Positions 5,118 through 5,488 of a DNA stretch of 5,488 bases are shown here, one piece after another (positions within the stretch are counted from its first letter, which is position 1; every line of letters starts with the position of its first letter). A model generated the notes under the pieces. It was not told the DNA's origin, searched no databases, and worked only from the letters and a program-made list of their open reading frames with translations. Made by a program: the position numbers and the translations under genes. Source of the stretch: an uncultured Megasphaera sp. (GTDB taxonomy: Bacteria > Bacillota > Negativicutes > Veillonellales > Megasphaeraceae); the NCBI GenBank assembly GCA_937895695.1, contig CALBLM010000002.1, forward strand, positions 1-5,488. The letters are read 5' to 3'.

Positions 5118-5488
5118 CCCTTCTGCTCTGCCGCAATCGCTAGTCGTTTGACGCCAGCTGCTTTCAACATATCCATCACTGCAACAACTTGACCATGCGC
5201 CGTTCGTTTATCAGCCTGTAAAATGACCGCTGCATTAGCATTTTCCGATATATGTTTTTTCATCATATCAGAGGCTTCATCATAACTAACCGGTTTATTA
5301 TCCATCGTAATATGACCTTCTGCATCTACTGTCAAAATAATTGGCATTTGTACCGGTGCCGAAGCGCTTTGTGCTTGCGGTAACTGTACAGATAAGGCTT
5401 TTTGTGCAATTGTTTGTAAACTATTCATCATGAAAAATACAAGTAAAAAAAAGATAATATCAATCATAGGGATAATCATGAAGACAGG
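5114..5488 (-). CDS. exbD: ExbD/TolR-family proton-channel subunit, 5' end outside window
   Basis: The visible 124 residues are the C-terminal bulk of ExbD. The reading frame stays open past the first in-window ATG (at 5479) to the edge, reading Pro-Val-Phe before MIIPMID, so the true start and the short basic cytoplasmic N-terminus lie outside. The single transmembrane helix IIPMIDIIFFLLVFFMMNSL holds the conserved Asp that corresponds to Asp25 of E. coli ExbD and serves proton flow with ExbB. The periplasmic domain follows, with ILTVDAEGHITMDNKPVSYDEAS, AAVILQADKRTAHGQVVAVMDMLKAAGV and RLAIAAEQ, all typical ExbD/TolR strand-helix patterns. ExbD is chosen over TolR because tonB follows with a 4-base overlap. 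exbB is expected just upstream, outside the window. Confidence 0.93.
   Translation of the reverse strand, partial: PVFMIIPMIDIIFFLLVFFMMNSLQTIAQKALSVQLPQAQSASAPVQMPIILTVDAEGHITMDNKPVSYDEASDMMKKHISENANAAVILQADKRTAHGQVVAVMDMLKAAGVKRLAIAAEQKG
5118..5123 (-). promoter_or_regulatory. tonB ribosome binding site that favours the second ATG
   Basis: GAAGGG on the minus strand is directly joined to the first tonB ATG, which leaves no spacer. It is 9 bases from the ATG of residue 4 (5106-5108), a normal distance. Translation from 5108 would give 286 residues, and the gene would no longer overlap exbD but follow it by 5 bases. The first ATG can still work by re-initiation after the exbD stop. Confidence 0.5.

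Noticed and set aside
5114..5479. A complete ExbD gene starting at the ATG at 5479
   Set aside because: The frame continues to the window edge, and this ATG lies inside the transmembrane segment, so the true N-terminus is missing from the window.

Overview
This window comes from a Gram-negative anaerobe with moderately low GC. All six genes lie on the minus strand, so transcription runs from high to low coordinates. TonB and ExbD imply an outer membrane, while the strong AGGAG-type ribosome binding sites and AT-rich spacers look like Firmicutes. Together these suggest a Negativicutes (Veillonella/Megasphaera-like) host. That assignment is inferred from gene content and style, not from a marker gene.

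Layout in the direction of transcription: (1) the end of exbD (window edge to 5114), overlapping tonB by 4 bases (4248-5117). (2) A 154-base spacer holding a 100-base inverted-repeat structure with two internal hairpin candidates. (3) A heme-binding flavodoxin of the HmuF/FldH type (3572-4093), followed 9 bases later by a ChuW/HutW/HmuW-type radical SAM anaerobilin synthase (2012-3562). (4) A hairpin that looks like a terminator (1951-1982). (5) A two-domain protein joining a degenerate flavodoxin-like domain to a pyridoxamine-phosphate-oxidase-like split barrel (1028-1864), then an AraC-family regulator (28-999). There is no plus-strand gene, RNA gene, transposase or CRISPR array.

The genes make sense as one anaerobic heme-use locus. 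ExbD and TonB (with ExbB presumably just outside the window) energise an outer-membrane heme receptor. The flavodoxin is expected to carry heme to the radical SAM enzyme, which opens the ring without oxygen to release iron; the flavodoxin may then reduce the anaerobilin product. This parallels the linked tonB1-exbB1-exbD1 and hutWXZ genes of Vibrio cholerae and the hmu operon of Fusobacterium.

The least explained parts are the flavodoxin-like/split-barrel fusion, whose first half looks like a decayed relative of the neighbouring flavodoxin; the methionine-rich repeated tail on the radical SAM enzyme; the Gly/Ser/Asp linker that replaces the usual Pro-rich linker in TonB; and the structured spacer between tonB and the flavodoxin gene.
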